Positions 7,012-16,917 are shown, counted from the first letter of the stretch. The stretch: 64,000 nt of DNA from DASVHS01 sp035468985 (GCA_035468985.1 DATISF010000058.1:47941-111940); one strand, 5' to 3'. Numbers and translations: made by a program. The notes: generated by a model not told the origin, from the sequence alone.

Positions 7012-9623
7012 TCCGCGGGCGACCAGCGGCTGATCACGCGGATCGGCGGCGACGCGCCGGCGTCGCTCCAATACACCAGGACGAAGCGCTTTCCGTCGGG
7101 CATCAACTCGAATGTGTAGATCAGTTCCCGGGCTTCGAAGAGCGGCCGCGGATCGGACGTATCGCCGTTCGGAGCGACATCGCATTCGTACAGCGTCCGA
7201 TGTTTCGTGAAATACAGCTTCCTCCCGTCACGCGACCAGCGCGGGGCATTCGTGACGCCGATCGTCGTGACCTGGCTCGACTTTCCGTTCGGGAATTGGC
7301 GCAGATAGACCTCGTAGGCACCCGACCCGTCGGACAAGTAGACGATCCACCTGCCGTCCGGAGAGAACGCTCCGTTTCCGTCGTGCGCGGGCGTGGCCAC
7401 GAAAGGGAACGATTTCCGATCGGCCAAAGACATCATCCACAGGTCAGTTTTTGTCGCGGGGGCGTCCTGCTCGGTCGTATACGACAGGAACCGGCCATCG
7501 GGCGAGACGCCCCAGGGAGCCTGATAATTGGGCGCCGCGACGACGCGCACGTCGGGGCTGCTGCCATCGAGCCTCTTCTCGAAAATGTCGGGAACGCCGT
7601 AACGATCGGACTCGTAGTAGAGGTGTTTGCCGTCAGGCGAGACGACCGGTTCGGCTTCTTCTTCCGGGTCGAACGTCAGCCGCGTTTTCGTCGGACGTGT
7701 CAAACCGTGTTCCCAGATGTCGGGCGTTCCGATTTTCGGATCGACCCTTGCCACGTAGATGCGCGAGGCATCGGGAGCGACGGCGATGTGATCGTAGATG
7801 TTGTCGGCGGAAAGGATCGTGGACAGCTCGCGGCCGCCGAGGTCCGTGATGGCCACGCTCGTGGCATGCTGGAGACCCACTGCGGAGATCATTCCGGCAT
7901 CGGAGATCGCAAAACTCGCCCCTCCGGTCGGCTGGAAATAGAACACATCGTCGAGGACAGGCTTCGGCTCGCCGGTGAACTTCAGGCTCTTCGCATCGAA
8001 TGATTGCGCATACAGCGACGCATCGCGTACGAAGAAGAGGTAGCCGTCGTAATACTGAACTCGCGATGGGACGCTGCCGACTCGCGTGATCTCGCTCGAC
8101 CCGAGTGAACCCGCGTACAGCGTATGCGCGCGATCGGGCGAGTCGGTGTTCCGCGTGTAGGTGATGAAGAGGAAGCGCTTCCCGCCGGGCAGGAATGTCG
8201 GAAAGACATGTCCGATCTCATGCTTTGCGGCGTCCGGCTTTGTCAGAACCTCGACGGGGCCGCCATTCGAGGAAACGCGCTTCAGCGACCCTTCATCTTC
8301 ACCCCAGACGATCGAGTCACCGCTCCAGGCGATGCCACTCGGCTGGGTGACGATCGTCGCGAGCACGCGAGGGGTTCCGCCGCTCAGCTCGAGACGCTGC
8401 AACTTCCCGTTCGCGATGAACGCGATCGCCCTTCCATCAGGCGACCAGCACGAGTTTTCGACGTTGTCAGTACCGTCGAGCGGCTTGGTATCGAATCCAT
8501 CGAGAGGCCGGATCCACAGCTTCATGTTCAATGTCTTCCGGCTGCGGGCGCCGATGAGCATCCGCGTCCCGTCGGGCGAGACGTACGCGCTCTGCGCCGC
8601 CATGTACTCGTCGGTCATCCCCGGCAGCGTGAAATGAATATTGACCGGCTTCTGCCTGTGCGTCGTGACGTAGCCGGCCACGGCAAGCGCAGCAACAACC
8701 ACGGCTGCCGCGGAAGCCGTCAGCCAACGCAGCCGGAGTTTTCGGCGGTGCGCGACCGGCGCGGCAATCCCGGCCTGCGATCCAGCATCGCGAATCCACC
8801 GCAAGTCTTCGGCGACATCGTGCGCGCTCTGCCACCGATCGTCCGGGTCCTTTGCCAGGCAACGGTGCACGATGTGCTCGAGCGCGGGAGGCGTGAGCGG
8901 CTGCAGCTCGCTGATCGAACGGGGCGTGCCGGAGACGATCGCCGCAATGAGGCTGGTGCGGTTCTTTCCCTCGAACGCACGCCGGCCGGTGAGCATCTCG
9001 TACAGCACGCAGCCGAGGGCGAAGATGTCCGTGCGCGCGTCAGCCGGCAACCCTTCGAGCTGCTCCGGTGCCATGTACTGGAACGTTCCCAGGATCGTGC
9101 CTTCCTGGGTGAGCGATCTCGCGGCGGTGGCATCGTGCGGCGCGGAGCTCTCGACTGCGGGCTTGATCGATGCCAGACCGAAGTCGAGCAGTTTCGCGCC
9201 CGATTTCGCGACCATGACGTTGCCCGGTTTCAGATCGCGGTGGATGATTCCGCTGCGATGGGCCTTGTCGAGGGCGTCGGCGATCTCGGTGCCGTATCGC
9301 AGCACCTGATCGAGCGGCAGCGGGCCGCGACCGATGCGATCGGCGAGCGACTCACCCTCGATGAGCTCCATGACGAGGTAATCGTCGCCGACGTCGTAGA
9401 GCTGGCAGATGTTCGGATGATTCAGCTGAGAGATGGCTTTCGCCTCGCGTTCGAAGCGGAGCTTGAGCTGTGCGTTCTTGGCCAGTTCCGCCGGCAAGAC
9501 CTTGACGGCAACGCTCCGGTCGAGCCGCGTATCGCGGGCTCGCCAGACCTCACCCATGCCGCCCGCGCCGATCGGCGCGACGACCTCATACGGTCCCAGC
9601 CTGCTCCCACTCGAAATTGGCAC
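7008..9623 (-). CDS. Serine/threonine protein kinase with transmembrane segment and extracytoplasmic TolB/PD40-type propeller
   Basis: The 871-residue protein has three parts. A Hanks-type kinase domain (about residues 8-280) contains GAGGMGEV, AVKVL (ATP-binding Lys), HRDLKPGN and DFGLAS. A membrane span lies around residues 300-325 (WLTASAAAVVVAALAVAGY). The rest is a long C-terminal propeller of PD40/WD40-like blades such as SPDGRAIAF, SPDGKHLYYESDRYG and SPDGRWIVYLSDGSG. This architecture is typical of Acidobacteriota signalling kinases; the propeller probably senses something outside the membrane. GTG 9623 is preferred over ATG 9692 because the latter lies in the RBS region of the divergent CBS gene. 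The stop codon sits in the end of a repeat. Confidence 0.92.
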   Translation of the reverse strand: MPISSGSRLGPYEVVAPIGAGGMGEVWRARDTRLDRSVAVKVLPAELAKNAQLKLRFEREAKAISQLNHPNICQLYDVGDDYLVMELIEGESLADRIGRGPLPLDQVLRYGTEIADALDKAHRSGIIHRDLKPGNVMVAKSGAKLLDFGLASIKPAVESSAPHDATAARSLTQEGTILGTFQYMAPEQLEGLPADARTDIFALGCVLYEMLTGRRAFEGKNRTSLIAAIVSGTPRSISELQPLTPPALEHIVHRCLAKDPDDRWQSAHDVAEDLRWIRDAGSQAGIAAPVAHRRKLRLRWLTASAAAVVVAALAVAGYVTTHRQKPVNIHFTLPGMTDEYMAAQSAYVSPDGTRMLIGARSRKTLNMKLWIRPLDGFDTKPLDGTDNVENSCWSPDGRAIAFIANGKLQRLELSGGTPRVLATIVTQPSGIAWSGDSIVWGEDEGSLKRVSSNGGPVEVLTKPDAAKHEIGHVFPTFLPGGKRFLFITYTRNTDSPDRAHTLYAGSLGSSEITRVGSVPSRVQYYDGYLFFVRDASLYAQSFDAKSLKFTGEPKPVLDDVFYFQPTGGASFAISDAGMISAVGLQHATSVAITDLGGRELSTILSADNIYDHIAVAPDASRIYVARVDPKIGTPDIWEHGLTRPTKTRLTFDPEEEAEPVVSPDGKHLYYESDRYGVPDIFEKRLDGSSPDVRVVAAPNYQAPWGVSPDGRFLSYTTEQDAPATKTDLWMMSLADRKSFPFVATPAHDGNGAFSPDGRWIVYLSDGSGAYEVYLRQFPNGKSSQVTTIGVTNAPRWSRDGRKLYFTKHRTLYECDVAPNGDTSDPRPLFEARELIYTFELMPDGKRFVLVYWSDAGASPPIRVISRWSPAD

Positions 9624-9691
9624 GCGGTGACGGGATTTTACCGCGAGACCTAGCACATCTCTTGCTCTCCTTTTCCCAAGGAGGCATCTCA

Positions 9692-10144
9692 ATGGCTGAA
9701 CAACGGAACGAGTCGCAGAACGTGCGCGACATCATGACGCCCAATCCGCGGTGCGTGACGGAGAAGGACAGCGTGCTCGAGGTTGCCCGGATCATGCGCG
9801 ACCAGGATACTGGCGTGATCCCGGTCGTCGATGGCCGCAAGATCATCGGCCTGGTGACCGACCGCGACATCGTCTTGCGCGCGGTCGCCGGCGGCAAAGA
9901 CATCAACGGCTGCCACGTGAACGAGGTCATGACCAGGCAGGTGCGCTCGGTCAGCGAAGACGCATCGGTCCGCGAGGTGCTCGACGTGATGAGCAACGCG
10001 CAGATCCGCCGGGTCCCGGTCGTGAATCGCAACAACGAGCTCGTCGGGATCGTCTCGATGAAGGATCTCGCCACCGAGACCGGCGCCACGGACAAAGTCG
10101 GCAAGGCGGTCGAGGAGATCAGCGAAGGACCGTCGAACAACTAG
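9692..10144 (+). CDS. Two-CBS-domain protein
   Basis: The 150-residue protein has tandem CBS domains (about residues 10-65 and 76-135). They are recognisable from DIMTPNPRCVTEKDSV...GVIPVVDGRKIIGLVTDRDI and VNEVMTRQVRSVSEDAS...RRVPVVNRNNELVGIVSMKDLA. Stand-alone CBS pairs bind adenosyl ligands or nucleotides and act as energy or redox sensors. A strong SD, AAGGAGG, precedes ATG 9692. The TAG stop is part of the CTAG that flanks the first copy of a three-copy repeat array, so the element inserted exactly at the gene end. Confidence 0.9.
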   Translation: MAEQRNESQNVRDIMTPNPRCVTEKDSVLEVARIMRDQDTGVIPVVDGRKIIGLVTDRDIVLRAVAGGKDINGCHVNEVMTRQVRSVSEDASVREVLDVMSNAQIRRVPVVNRNNELVGIVSMKDLATETGATDKVGKAVEEISEGPSNN

Positions 10145-10574
10145 GGAAGCTCTGCACAGTCGTCATCCTGAGTCGGCGAAGCGCGACGAAGGATCTCAGG
10201 ATGCGATAACGCCTGCCATTTCGAGATCCTTCGCCGTCTTCGCGGCTCAGGATGACGTGGCCAACGACTTGTTCAGAGCTTCCCCTAGAGGTGTACCTCT
10301 GCGCAACTCGTCATCCTGAGTCGGCGAAGCGCGACGAAGGATCTCAGGATGCGACAACGCCTGCCATTTCGAGATCCTTCGCCGTCTTCGCGGCTCAGGA
10401 TGACGTGGCCAACGACTTGTTCAGAGCTTCCCCTAGAGGTGTACCTCTGCACAGTCGTCGTCCTGAGTCGGCGAAGCGCGACGAAGGATCTCAGGATGCG
10501 ATAACGCCTGCCATTTCGAGATCCTTCGCCGTCTTCGCGGCTCAGGATGACGTCAACAACGACTTGCGCAGAGG
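10141..10574. repeat. Tandem array of three CTAG-flanked palindromic repeats
   Basis: There are three copies: 10145-10284, 10289-10432 and 10437-10574. CTAG occurs at 10141-10144, 10285-10288 and 10433-10436, at the borders between copies. The spacing between equivalent positions is about 148 bases. Each copy has the inverted arms GTC(A/G)TCCTGAGTCGGCGAAG and TTCGCGGCTCAGGATGACG and ends near TTGTTCAGAGCTTCC. The third copy has a changed right terminus (CTTGCGCAGAGGC). The 10145-10659 region holds no gene. Confidence 0.9.
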
Positions 10575-10597
10575 CTCGGGGGCCTCGGGCCGCAGAG

Positions 10598-10626
10598 GGA
10601 GCCGCGCAAGCGGCTCCTTTGCTTTT
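10598..10626 (+). terminator. Rho-independent terminator after the CBS gene/repeat array
   Basis: A perfect 8-bp stem, GGAGCCGC / GCGGCTCC, with a GCAA loop is followed by TTTGCTTTT. It is nested inside a wider inverted pair (CCTCGGGCC at 10583-10591 and GGCCCGAGG at 10631-10639). It would end transcription entering from the left, before the dipeptidase gene. Confidence 0.75.
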
Positions 10627-10644
10627 CTGAGGCCCGAGGACTGC

Positions 10645-10650
10645 TAGTAT
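10645..10650 (+). promoter_or_regulatory. Candidate -10 box for the M19 dipeptidase gene
   Basis: TAGTAT lies 9 bases before ATG 10660 and no SD sequence is present, consistent with a leaderless or nearly leaderless mRNA. No convincing -35 hexamer is seen at 17 bases. Confidence 0.4.
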
Positions 10651-10659
10651 CCGCGCGTC

Positions 10660-11853
10660 ATGCGCAGATCCCTTCTCGCGATCGCCCTCACGCTCGCCCT
10701 GCCGCTCGCCGCGGCGACCAGGAAATCCTCCATCCCGCATGCGATCACGGTGGATACGCACGCGGATACGCCGACCGAATACCGCGCTCATCCGTTCAAC
10801 CTCGGCGTGCGCAACACGACGGGGATGTTCGACTACGTCCGCATGAAGGAAGGCGGGCTCGACGCCGAGTTCTTCGCGGCGTACGTGCCGGCGAAATACG
10901 CGAACAACGGCGCGGCGGCGTACTGCATGAAGATCATGGAGACCATCCATGAGATGGCGCAGAACAATCCGCGGCAGGTCCGCTTCGCCGAATCGGCCTC
11001 TGACATCGAGAAAGCCGTGCGCAACGGCCGGCGGGCGATTCTCATCGGCATCGAGGGCGGCCACGCGATCGAGGACTCACTCGATCTCCTGCGCGCGTTC
11101 TATCGGTTCGGCGCGCGCTACATGACCCTCACCCACACGAACTCGAACAACTGGGCGGACTCCTCGGGCGACGAGCCGAAGCACAACGGCCTCACGCCGT
11201 TCGGCAAGCAGGTCGTCCTGGAGATGAACCGCATGGGCATGCTCGTCGACGTCTCGCACGTCAGCGACAAGACTTTCTACGACGTGATCGAGACGAGCAA
11301 AGCGCCGGTGATCGCATCCCATTCATCGTCGCGCGCTCTGGCCGATCACAAGCGAAATATGACCGACGACATGCTCCGCGCGCTGTCGAAGAACGGCGGC
11401 GTGGCCATGGTGAACTTCTACCCGGTGTTCCTGTCGACGGAAGAGGCTCGCGCCTCCGAGGAGCGCGACAACCGATTGAAGCCACAGATCGACGAGATGA
11501 AGAAGCAGTTCGACGCCGACACGCCCGAGCTCGAGAAAGCCCGGAAGGCGCTGACGGACGCGAACCCGCTGCCGAAGGTCCCCTGGACGCGGATCGTCGA
11601 TCACATCGATCACATGGTCAAGATCGCGGGCATCGATCACGTCGGCATCGGGTCCGATTTCGACGGCATCGGCATCACGCCTGAAGGAATGGAGGACGTG
11701 AGCGATCTCCGGAAGATCCCGGCGGAACTGAAACAGCGCGGCTACTCCGACACTGACATCCGCAAGATCATGGGAGAGAACTTCATGCGCGTGTTCCGCG
11801 CGGCGGAGTCGATCGCGGAGAATCTTCAGAAACAGAGCGCACCGGCGGAATGA
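10660..11853 (+). CDS. Peptidase M19 (renal-dipeptidase-like) with signal peptide
   Basis: This 397-residue exported metallodipeptidase has an N-terminal signal peptide (MRRSLLAIALTLALPLAAA). Zinc ligands of the amidohydrolase-type barrel are visible: DTHADT near the start, the metal-bridging Glu in IGIEGGHAIED, SHSSSRAL, and VGIGSDFDG with its catalytic/zinc-site Asp. TLTHTNSNNWADSS and VDVSHVSDKTF are also family signatures. It probably hydrolyses dipeptides, possibly D- or dehydro-dipeptides, in the periplasm. ATG 10660 is the only start that preserves the signal peptide. The next gene starts about 30 bases downstream on the same strand. Confidence 0.93.
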   Translation: MRRSLLAIALTLALPLAAATRKSSIPHAITVDTHADTPTEYRAHPFNLGVRNTTGMFDYVRMKEGGLDAEFFAAYVPAKYANNGAAAYCMKIMETIHEMAQNNPRQVRFAESASDIEKAVRNGRRAILIGIEGGHAIEDSLDLLRAFYRFGARYMTLTHTNSNNWADSSGDEPKHNGLTPFGKQVVLEMNRMGMLVDVSHVSDKTFYDVIETSKAPVIASHSSSRALADHKRNMTDDMLRALSKNGGVAMVNFYPVFLSTEEARASEERDNRLKPQIDEMKKQFDADTPELEKARKALTDANPLPKVPWTRIVDHIDHMVKIAGIDHVGIGSDFDGIGITPEGMEDVSDLRKIPAELKQRGYSDTDIRKIMGENFMRVFRAAESIAENLQKQSAPAE

Positions 11854-11884
11854 CGGTGGCGTGCCGGACCGTTTCCGATTTCGC

Positions 11885-12961
11885 ATGAAGAGAACTCTCA
11901 TCCTTTTTGCGGCGCTCGCCGCCACCGCCGCCTTCGCGCAACAGGACAAGCCGGCGGAATCGAAACTCGACGAGAAGACCGAGGCGCTGGTCCGCCAGTC
12001 GATTCCGGTGTGCAAGGAGATGACCATCACGCGCGCCGAACTGCAGCAGAGTCTGCCGCTCGGTCTCAAGGGCGCGTTGGTCCGCGTGGCCAGCCCTCGC
12101 CCGGCGTGCGAGGGGCAGTACCTCATCGCCACCTCCCCCGTCTCGGGTGACTTCTACATCGGCCTGCCCTGGGTTCTCGGCGAGGTCGAGGGAAAGACGA
12201 TCGAAGAGAAGCTGAAGAATTTCGCCTGGACCGGCCTGCAGGAGAACTTCACCCCCGTGGTCACCCGTGAGCGAACCCGCAACGGACTCCTGCCCGTGTC
12301 GATGCTGGAGATGACCGAGCAGGGCAAGGTCGCGCTCGAGGGCGAGATCGATCCCGAAGCCAAGGTCTTCTTCCTCGGACACTTCGTGCCGGCGACCGGC
12401 GACCTCGGCGCGGCGCGAATCAAGACGTTCGAGCCACGGCTGGCCAACGCACCGACGCGCGGCGCGGCGAAGCCCGACGTCACCGTCGTCGAGTTCTCCG
12501 ACTTCGAATGCCCGTCGTGCAAACACGCCTCGACGTATCTCGATCCGATCATGGAGAAATACGGCGACCGCGTGCGCTACATCCGCTACGACCTGCCGCT
12601 GATCACGTCGCATCCGTGGGCATTCGCCGCGGCCATGGCCGGCCGCGCGATCTATCGCCAGAAACCCGAAGCGTTCTGGGACTACAAGAAACAGATCTAC
12701 TCGAATCAGGACAAGCTGACGACGTTCACGTTCGACGATTTCGCGCGCGGCTTCGCGCAGGACCACGATCTCGACATGAAGCGTTACGACGCCGACATCT
12801 CCTCGGCCGAGGTGCGGGACGAGCTGTTGAAGTCCGTCGGCGCCGCGTTCTCCAACGGAGTGCGCGCGACCCCGACGTACATGGTCAACGGCAAGTTCGT
12901 CGATGCCGGCGACGAGGGAAAAGCGCTCGAGCCGTACGTTGCGGGGTTGCTGAAGAAGTAG
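11885..12961 (+). CDS. Exported DsbA-like thioredoxin-fold protein
   Basis: The 358-residue protein has a signal peptide (MKRTLILFAALAATAAFAQ), an N-terminal region of about 170 residues I cannot assign, and then a DsbA/DSBA-like thioredoxin domain. The active site is FECPSCKH (CPSC), near residues 203-209; the cis-Pro loop is RATPTYMVNG. It is a probable periplasmic thiol oxidoreductase of the BdbD/DsbA type. ATG 11885 is preferred to an upstream in-frame GTG at 11861 because it begins the signal peptide. The region 12962-13251 downstream has no recognisable gene. Confidence 0.88.
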   Translation: MKRTLILFAALAATAAFAQQDKPAESKLDEKTEALVRQSIPVCKEMTITRAELQQSLPLGLKGALVRVASPRPACEGQYLIATSPVSGDFYIGLPWVLGEVEGKTIEEKLKNFAWTGLQENFTPVVTRERTRNGLLPVSMLEMTEQGKVALEGEIDPEAKVFFLGHFVPATGDLGAARIKTFEPRLANAPTRGAAKPDVTVVEFSDFECPSCKHASTYLDPIMEKYGDRVRYIRYDLPLITSHPWAFAAAMAGRAIYRQKPEAFWDYKKQIYSNQDKLTTFTFDDFARGFAQDHDLDMKRYDADISSAEVRDELLKSVGAAFSNGVRATPTYMVNGKFVDAGDEGKALEPYVAGLLKK

Positions 12962-13251
12962 TCAGTCGGTCCGCCGTCATCTCGCTGGCCCCGCGGGATC
13001 GTGGCGCGGCGCAGCGCCCTGGCATCCTTGGCGTCGAATAAGACCGCGCCGACGAGGACAGTCACGACCCAGCCATAGAAACAAACCGGTGGCCCGTCAG
13101 GGCCGTACCGGATCAGCCCCGTCAATGGCGTTGGCGAGCGGCCCAGCGCCGAATGCTCGATTCGTCATCGAGCAAGCTGAGATGTGCGGGCGCAGCTCGC
13201 GCAGAGGGCGTGGAGGCCGGGATGATTGCCCGACCCCCACTCCTTTTTGCC

Positions 13252-16215
13252 TCAGAACTTGAATCCGACCGAAAGCCGATACGTGCGCGCGGTCTGGTAA
13301 TTCGTCGGATCGGTGGCCGTTCCGAACTTCGAGCCCTTCTGCCAGTTCGCGCCCATGGAGCGGCATGTCGCAGCCGCAGCACCCTGAGGGCACTCGACCG
13401 GCGTATCAGTGAATGGATTGAACGTCGCAAAGCGGGATGAGTTGAAGGCGGTCGACACTGTCGTATTGCCGCCGATCACCGCGTGTTCATTGAACGCGTT
13501 GATGATGTCCGCCTGGGCGAAGAAGCCGAGGTGCGCGACCGGCAGTGTGTAGTTGAGGCCGAGGTCCGTGGCGGTCACGTTGTCCCAACGGAACGCCGCG
13601 CGGTCGGTGAAGTAGTAGTTGAAGCCACCGGCGGAAGCGCTCGCCGCCAGCAGGTATCCCGGATCCTTCACTCCACTGGCGATCGGATCGACCGTTCCGA
13701 TGGCGGCAAACGGCGTGCCCGAGTCGTAGCGCTCGAGGACGCTCACGTTGAAGCGGCCGATCCTCGAGGGCAGATCGTACGTCGCCCAGGCGCGCAGTTT
13801 GTGGCGCTGGTCCTGGGGAAGGTATCCAACCGGATTGTGACGCGCGAAGCCGGTGATCTCGGGGTAGTACTGCGTGCTGAGATCAGCGACCGGGCCGGCG
13901 TTCTGTGTCTCACCAAGCTGATTGCCCTTGAGAGTGGAGTACGTGTAGTTCCCGGCCACGTTCAGACGCGACGTGAGGCGATATCCGCCCTGCAGAACGG
14001 CCGCGCGATACTTGCGGGACAGATCGCTGCCGTTCGTGACGAGGCCGCGATCGACATCGGCGCCGATGAGCGGGTCGAAGATCGTCCCGGTACCGAGGTT
14101 TAGGACGGCCTCGTAGAAGTCCTTCCACACGCGATCCTGATAGTCGAGACGCAGGAAGCCGTTGCGGCCGATCTGCGTGGACGCGCCGAATGCGATCTCA
14201 CGCACGGAGGGCGACTTGAGCGAGCCCTGAATCTGCGTCGAGACCCCGTTCGTGCCGCCGCCAAGGAGGTATCCGCCGCTGCCGAGGAACTTGCGGTTGT
14301 TGATCCCGCCGGTGCTGTTGAACCAGTCGAAGACCGACTTGATGAACTGATCGTGCGGCAGTCCCGTGATTTCCGGACCGTTGTACAGCCAGTAGAGGAG
14401 CGAAGGCGAGCCGGCGGGCGACGAGGCGTCGCCGATGTTGCCCGACTGAATCTTGGAGACGTATTCGCTGTAGCTGGCGTTCAGGCGCAGACGGCCGTTC
14501 CCGGCGACGTCGTACGTCACCCCGAGGCGCGGGCTGACCTTGGAGTCCTTCGCGACCTTCTTGCCGGCGCTGTCGGTGCCGTCGTTCTTGTCATAGCGAG
14601 CGCCCAGGTTGAAGTTCAGGCGGCTCGTGAAGTCCCACCTGTCGTTGACGAAGACGCCGGTACTGGCAAAGTCGTCCGGCCGCGCGTTCTGCAGAATCGG
14701 CCACCAGAGGATGAGCGCGGAGCCCGGGCTGATTCCCTCCAGCACGTTGCCGTTCGCGTCGCGCGTCGGCGATGCGAAGTTGTAGACCTCGTAGTCGCTG
14801 CCCGACTGATGGTTATTCGACAGGATCGAGTTGGTGAAGTGCTCGACACCAGCGATGATGTTGTGCGTGCCGCCCCGCTGCGTGGAGAGGAAGTAGTGCG
14901 GCTTCACGCCGAACGTCTTCGACTGACGGACCTCGGTGCCGCAGGTCGCGCAGAACTGGCTGGCTCCGGAGAACGCGCCCGTGTTCGCGTCACGGAACGG
15001 TGTCGCCGTGAGCACGTCGCCGGCCGGTCCGCCGGAGTGCTGGAACTTCAGGTCGCTCTTCGAGGCAAACGCCTCGACGAGCAGGTTGTTCGTGAGGATG
15101 CCGTTGTAATTGCCACTGTAGAGATCCTGCGGCTGCGTTTCCTTTTCGGACAGCGACGCTGGGTCCCAGCAGCCGTTCGCCAGGCATCGGTCGGTGATGT
15201 TCGCCGTCAGCTTCAGGATCGATGCAACGACGGAATGCTTGGGGTTGATCTGTCCGGTGAATTTCGCCTCGATGCGCTTCTGCGTCGACTGCGTGTTGAA
15301 TGACTGCGTGCTCTGCAGGAAGAAGTTCTGTGCGCTGGCGTTCACATAACGGCCGGCCGTAAAGAACCACAAGCGGTCGGCGATGATCCTGCCGCCGAAC
15401 GTCCCTTCATACGTCTGGGACAGCTTGTCCAGAAGCTTCTCCTTGAGAGGAGTACTGCTGGCCCAGCTCGGGTTCGTGAGGCTGTCACGCAGCGAGCCCG
15501 CGAAGACGTTGCCGCCCGATTTGGAGATGGCATTGACGACGCCGCCGGTGAAGCGGCCGTATTCGGCGGAGATTCCACCGGTGAGCACGGTCGTCTCCTG
15601 CAACGCGTCTTCGATGAAGAGACTGAGAGGCTGGCCGCGGAGAACCTCATTCACCGGTGTGCCGTTGATATAGAACGTGCTGTCGAACGACGTCGCGCCC
15701 GAGATCGTCGTCGCGCCGCCCGGCCCGTTCTGGTTCGTATTCGGCGTCAGGGTGACGGTCGAGATCAGGGTCCTCAGAATCGGCAGATTCTCGACGGTCT
15801 GCGCCGAGACGTTCGATTCCATCGTCGGCGTCTCGACGACCGACGGCGTGTTGGCCGTGACGGTGATCGTCTCCGACACCGCCGACAACTTCATCGCTGC
15901 GTCGGCACGCGCAATCCCGGCCAGCGTCACGCTGACACGCCGCGTCATCGACTGCAATCCCTCCAGTGAGAATTCCGCTGTGTATTCGCCGGGGGGAAGC
16001 GCAGGAATGTTGTAGTTCCCGTTGATGTCCGTGTCTGCGCTTCGCGATCCCTGCAATGCCGGCGACGAAACCGTGACGCGCACGCCCGGGAGCGGCGTGC
16101 CGTCCTGCGTGACCGTGCCGGTCAATTGACCCGTCTGCGTCTGTGCGACCAATGGAATGGTCGCGAGAAACGCGATTGAGAACAGCGCACGCCGTAAAGA
16201 TCGAATCCAGTTCAT
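13252..16215 (-). CDS. TonB-dependent receptor with carboxypeptidase-regulatory-like N-terminal domain
   Basis: The 987-residue outer-membrane receptor starts at ATG 16215, 11 bases after GGAGG. In order it has a signal peptide (ending LVAQTQ), a beta-sandwich regulatory domain (GQLTGTVTQDGTPLPGVRVTV...), a plug domain with TISGATSFDSTFYINGTPVNEV and GGISAEYGRFTGGVVNAISKSGG, and a large barrel ending in SVGFKF with the terminal Phe used for outer-membrane assembly. This Oar/SusC-like layout is common in Acidobacteriota and serves uptake of large substrates. No SusD partner or other transport gene is adjacent, so the substrate is unknown. Confidence 0.93.
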   Translation of the reverse strand: MNWIRSLRRALFSIAFLATIPLVAQTQTGQLTGTVTQDGTPLPGVRVTVSSPALQGSRSADTDINGNYNIPALPPGEYTAEFSLEGLQSMTRRVSVTLAGIARADAAMKLSAVSETITVTANTPSVVETPTMESNVSAQTVENLPILRTLISTVTLTPNTNQNGPGGATTISGATSFDSTFYINGTPVNEVLRGQPLSLFIEDALQETTVLTGGISAEYGRFTGGVVNAISKSGGNVFAGSLRDSLTNPSWASSTPLKEKLLDKLSQTYEGTFGGRIIADRLWFFTAGRYVNASAQNFFLQSTQSFNTQSTQKRIEAKFTGQINPKHSVVASILKLTANITDRCLANGCWDPASLSEKETQPQDLYSGNYNGILTNNLLVEAFASKSDLKFQHSGGPAGDVLTATPFRDANTGAFSGASQFCATCGTEVRQSKTFGVKPHYFLSTQRGGTHNIIAGVEHFTNSILSNNHQSGSDYEVYNFASPTRDANGNVLEGISPGSALILWWPILQNARPDDFASTGVFVNDRWDFTSRLNFNLGARYDKNDGTDSAGKKVAKDSKVSPRLGVTYDVAGNGRLRLNASYSEYVSKIQSGNIGDASSPAGSPSLLYWLYNGPEITGLPHDQFIKSVFDWFNSTGGINNRKFLGSGGYLLGGGTNGVSTQIQGSLKSPSVREIAFGASTQIGRNGFLRLDYQDRVWKDFYEAVLNLGTGTIFDPLIGADVDRGLVTNGSDLSRKYRAAVLQGGYRLTSRLNVAGNYTYSTLKGNQLGETQNAGPVADLSTQYYPEITGFARHNPVGYLPQDQRHKLRAWATYDLPSRIGRFNVSVLERYDSGTPFAAIGTVDPIASGVKDPGYLLAASASAGGFNYYFTDRAAFRWDNVTATDLGLNYTLPVAHLGFFAQADIINAFNEHAVIGGNTTVSTAFNSSRFATFNPFTDTPVECPQGAAAATCRSMGANWQKGSKFGTATDPTNYQTARTYRLSVGFKF

Positions 16216-16473
16216 GTCTGTGCATTCCTCCATTGTGTTGTCGGTGCGGAACACATGGAGAAATTCACGCGAAGCGGTCTCTGTGTCCGTCATGCCGAGC
16301 ATGACGGTCATTTTCAGTTCCCGCATTCGCGAGACGCTGAGAACATTCACCAACGTCGTGGTGGCGGCCGTTTACCGCTCTGTCGCTAACGTCACGCGCG
16401 TGTCAACGACGAGGATCGGCCGAGGGAGGGAGGCAGCACGCGGCCGAGGGAGTCTCGCCGCGCGCCGTTTCGA

Positions 16474-16917
16474 TTACCGCTTGGAACGCTTCTTCGACGA
16501 CGACTTCTTCGCGCTCGACGTCTTCGACGCAGCCGTTCGCTTCTTCTCCTCGCCTGACGCACGCCGCAGCGCGATGGCCAGGAGCGAGGCGCCGACCAGC
16601 ACGCCCGCCGAGCCGGCGATCACCTTGCCGGGATTCTGCCTGGCGTAGTCGCGGGCGTTCTCGATCTGCTCGGAGAGATAGTCCTGCGCCTTGTCCACCG
16701 ACTCGCGCACGTCCATCTCGTTGATCCTTTCGCGAAGACGCTCGACGCGGTCGCTGCTCAAGCCAAACCGCTCCAGGGCCTCGAACAAGCCACCCTCGGA
16801 TTCCGCCCCGGTCGCCGCTCCACGCCCACGCGCATCCTTGAGACTGCTGGACAGATATCGCCGATCTTCCTCGGCCAGCGAGACACCTTTACCGCGGCCC
16901 TTTTTTGGATTCGCCAT
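16474..16917 (-). CDS. DUF883/YqjD-like membrane-anchored small protein
   Basis: The 147-residue protein has a charged N-terminus (MANPKKGRGKG), a helical middle that could form a coiled coil (VERLRERINEMDVRESVDKA...), and then ARDYARQNPGKVIAGSAG followed by a short hydrophobic helix. This is the pattern of ribosome- or membrane-associated YqjD/ElaB-type proteins. The C-terminus is very rich in Lys and Ser (residues about 125-147). AGGAGG lies 4 bases before ATG 16917. The Nudix gene ends 24 bases upstream on the same strand. The function is unknown. Confidence 0.7.
   Translation of the reverse strand: MANPKKGRGKGVSLAEEDRRYLSSSLKDARGRGAATGAESEGGLFEALERFGLSSDRVERLRERINEMDVRESVDKAQDYLSEQIENARDYARQNPGKVIAGSAGVLVGASLLAIALRRASGEEKKRTAASKTSSAKKSSSKKRSKR

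Noticed and set aside
12784..13125. Minus-strand frame starting MTGLIRYGPDGPPVCFYGW, between the DsbA-like and TonB genes
   Set aside because: It needs a TTG start with no SD, runs into antisense of the DsbA-like gene, and has no domain. The 12962-13251 stretch may be a degenerate repeat, but I could not support a gene.
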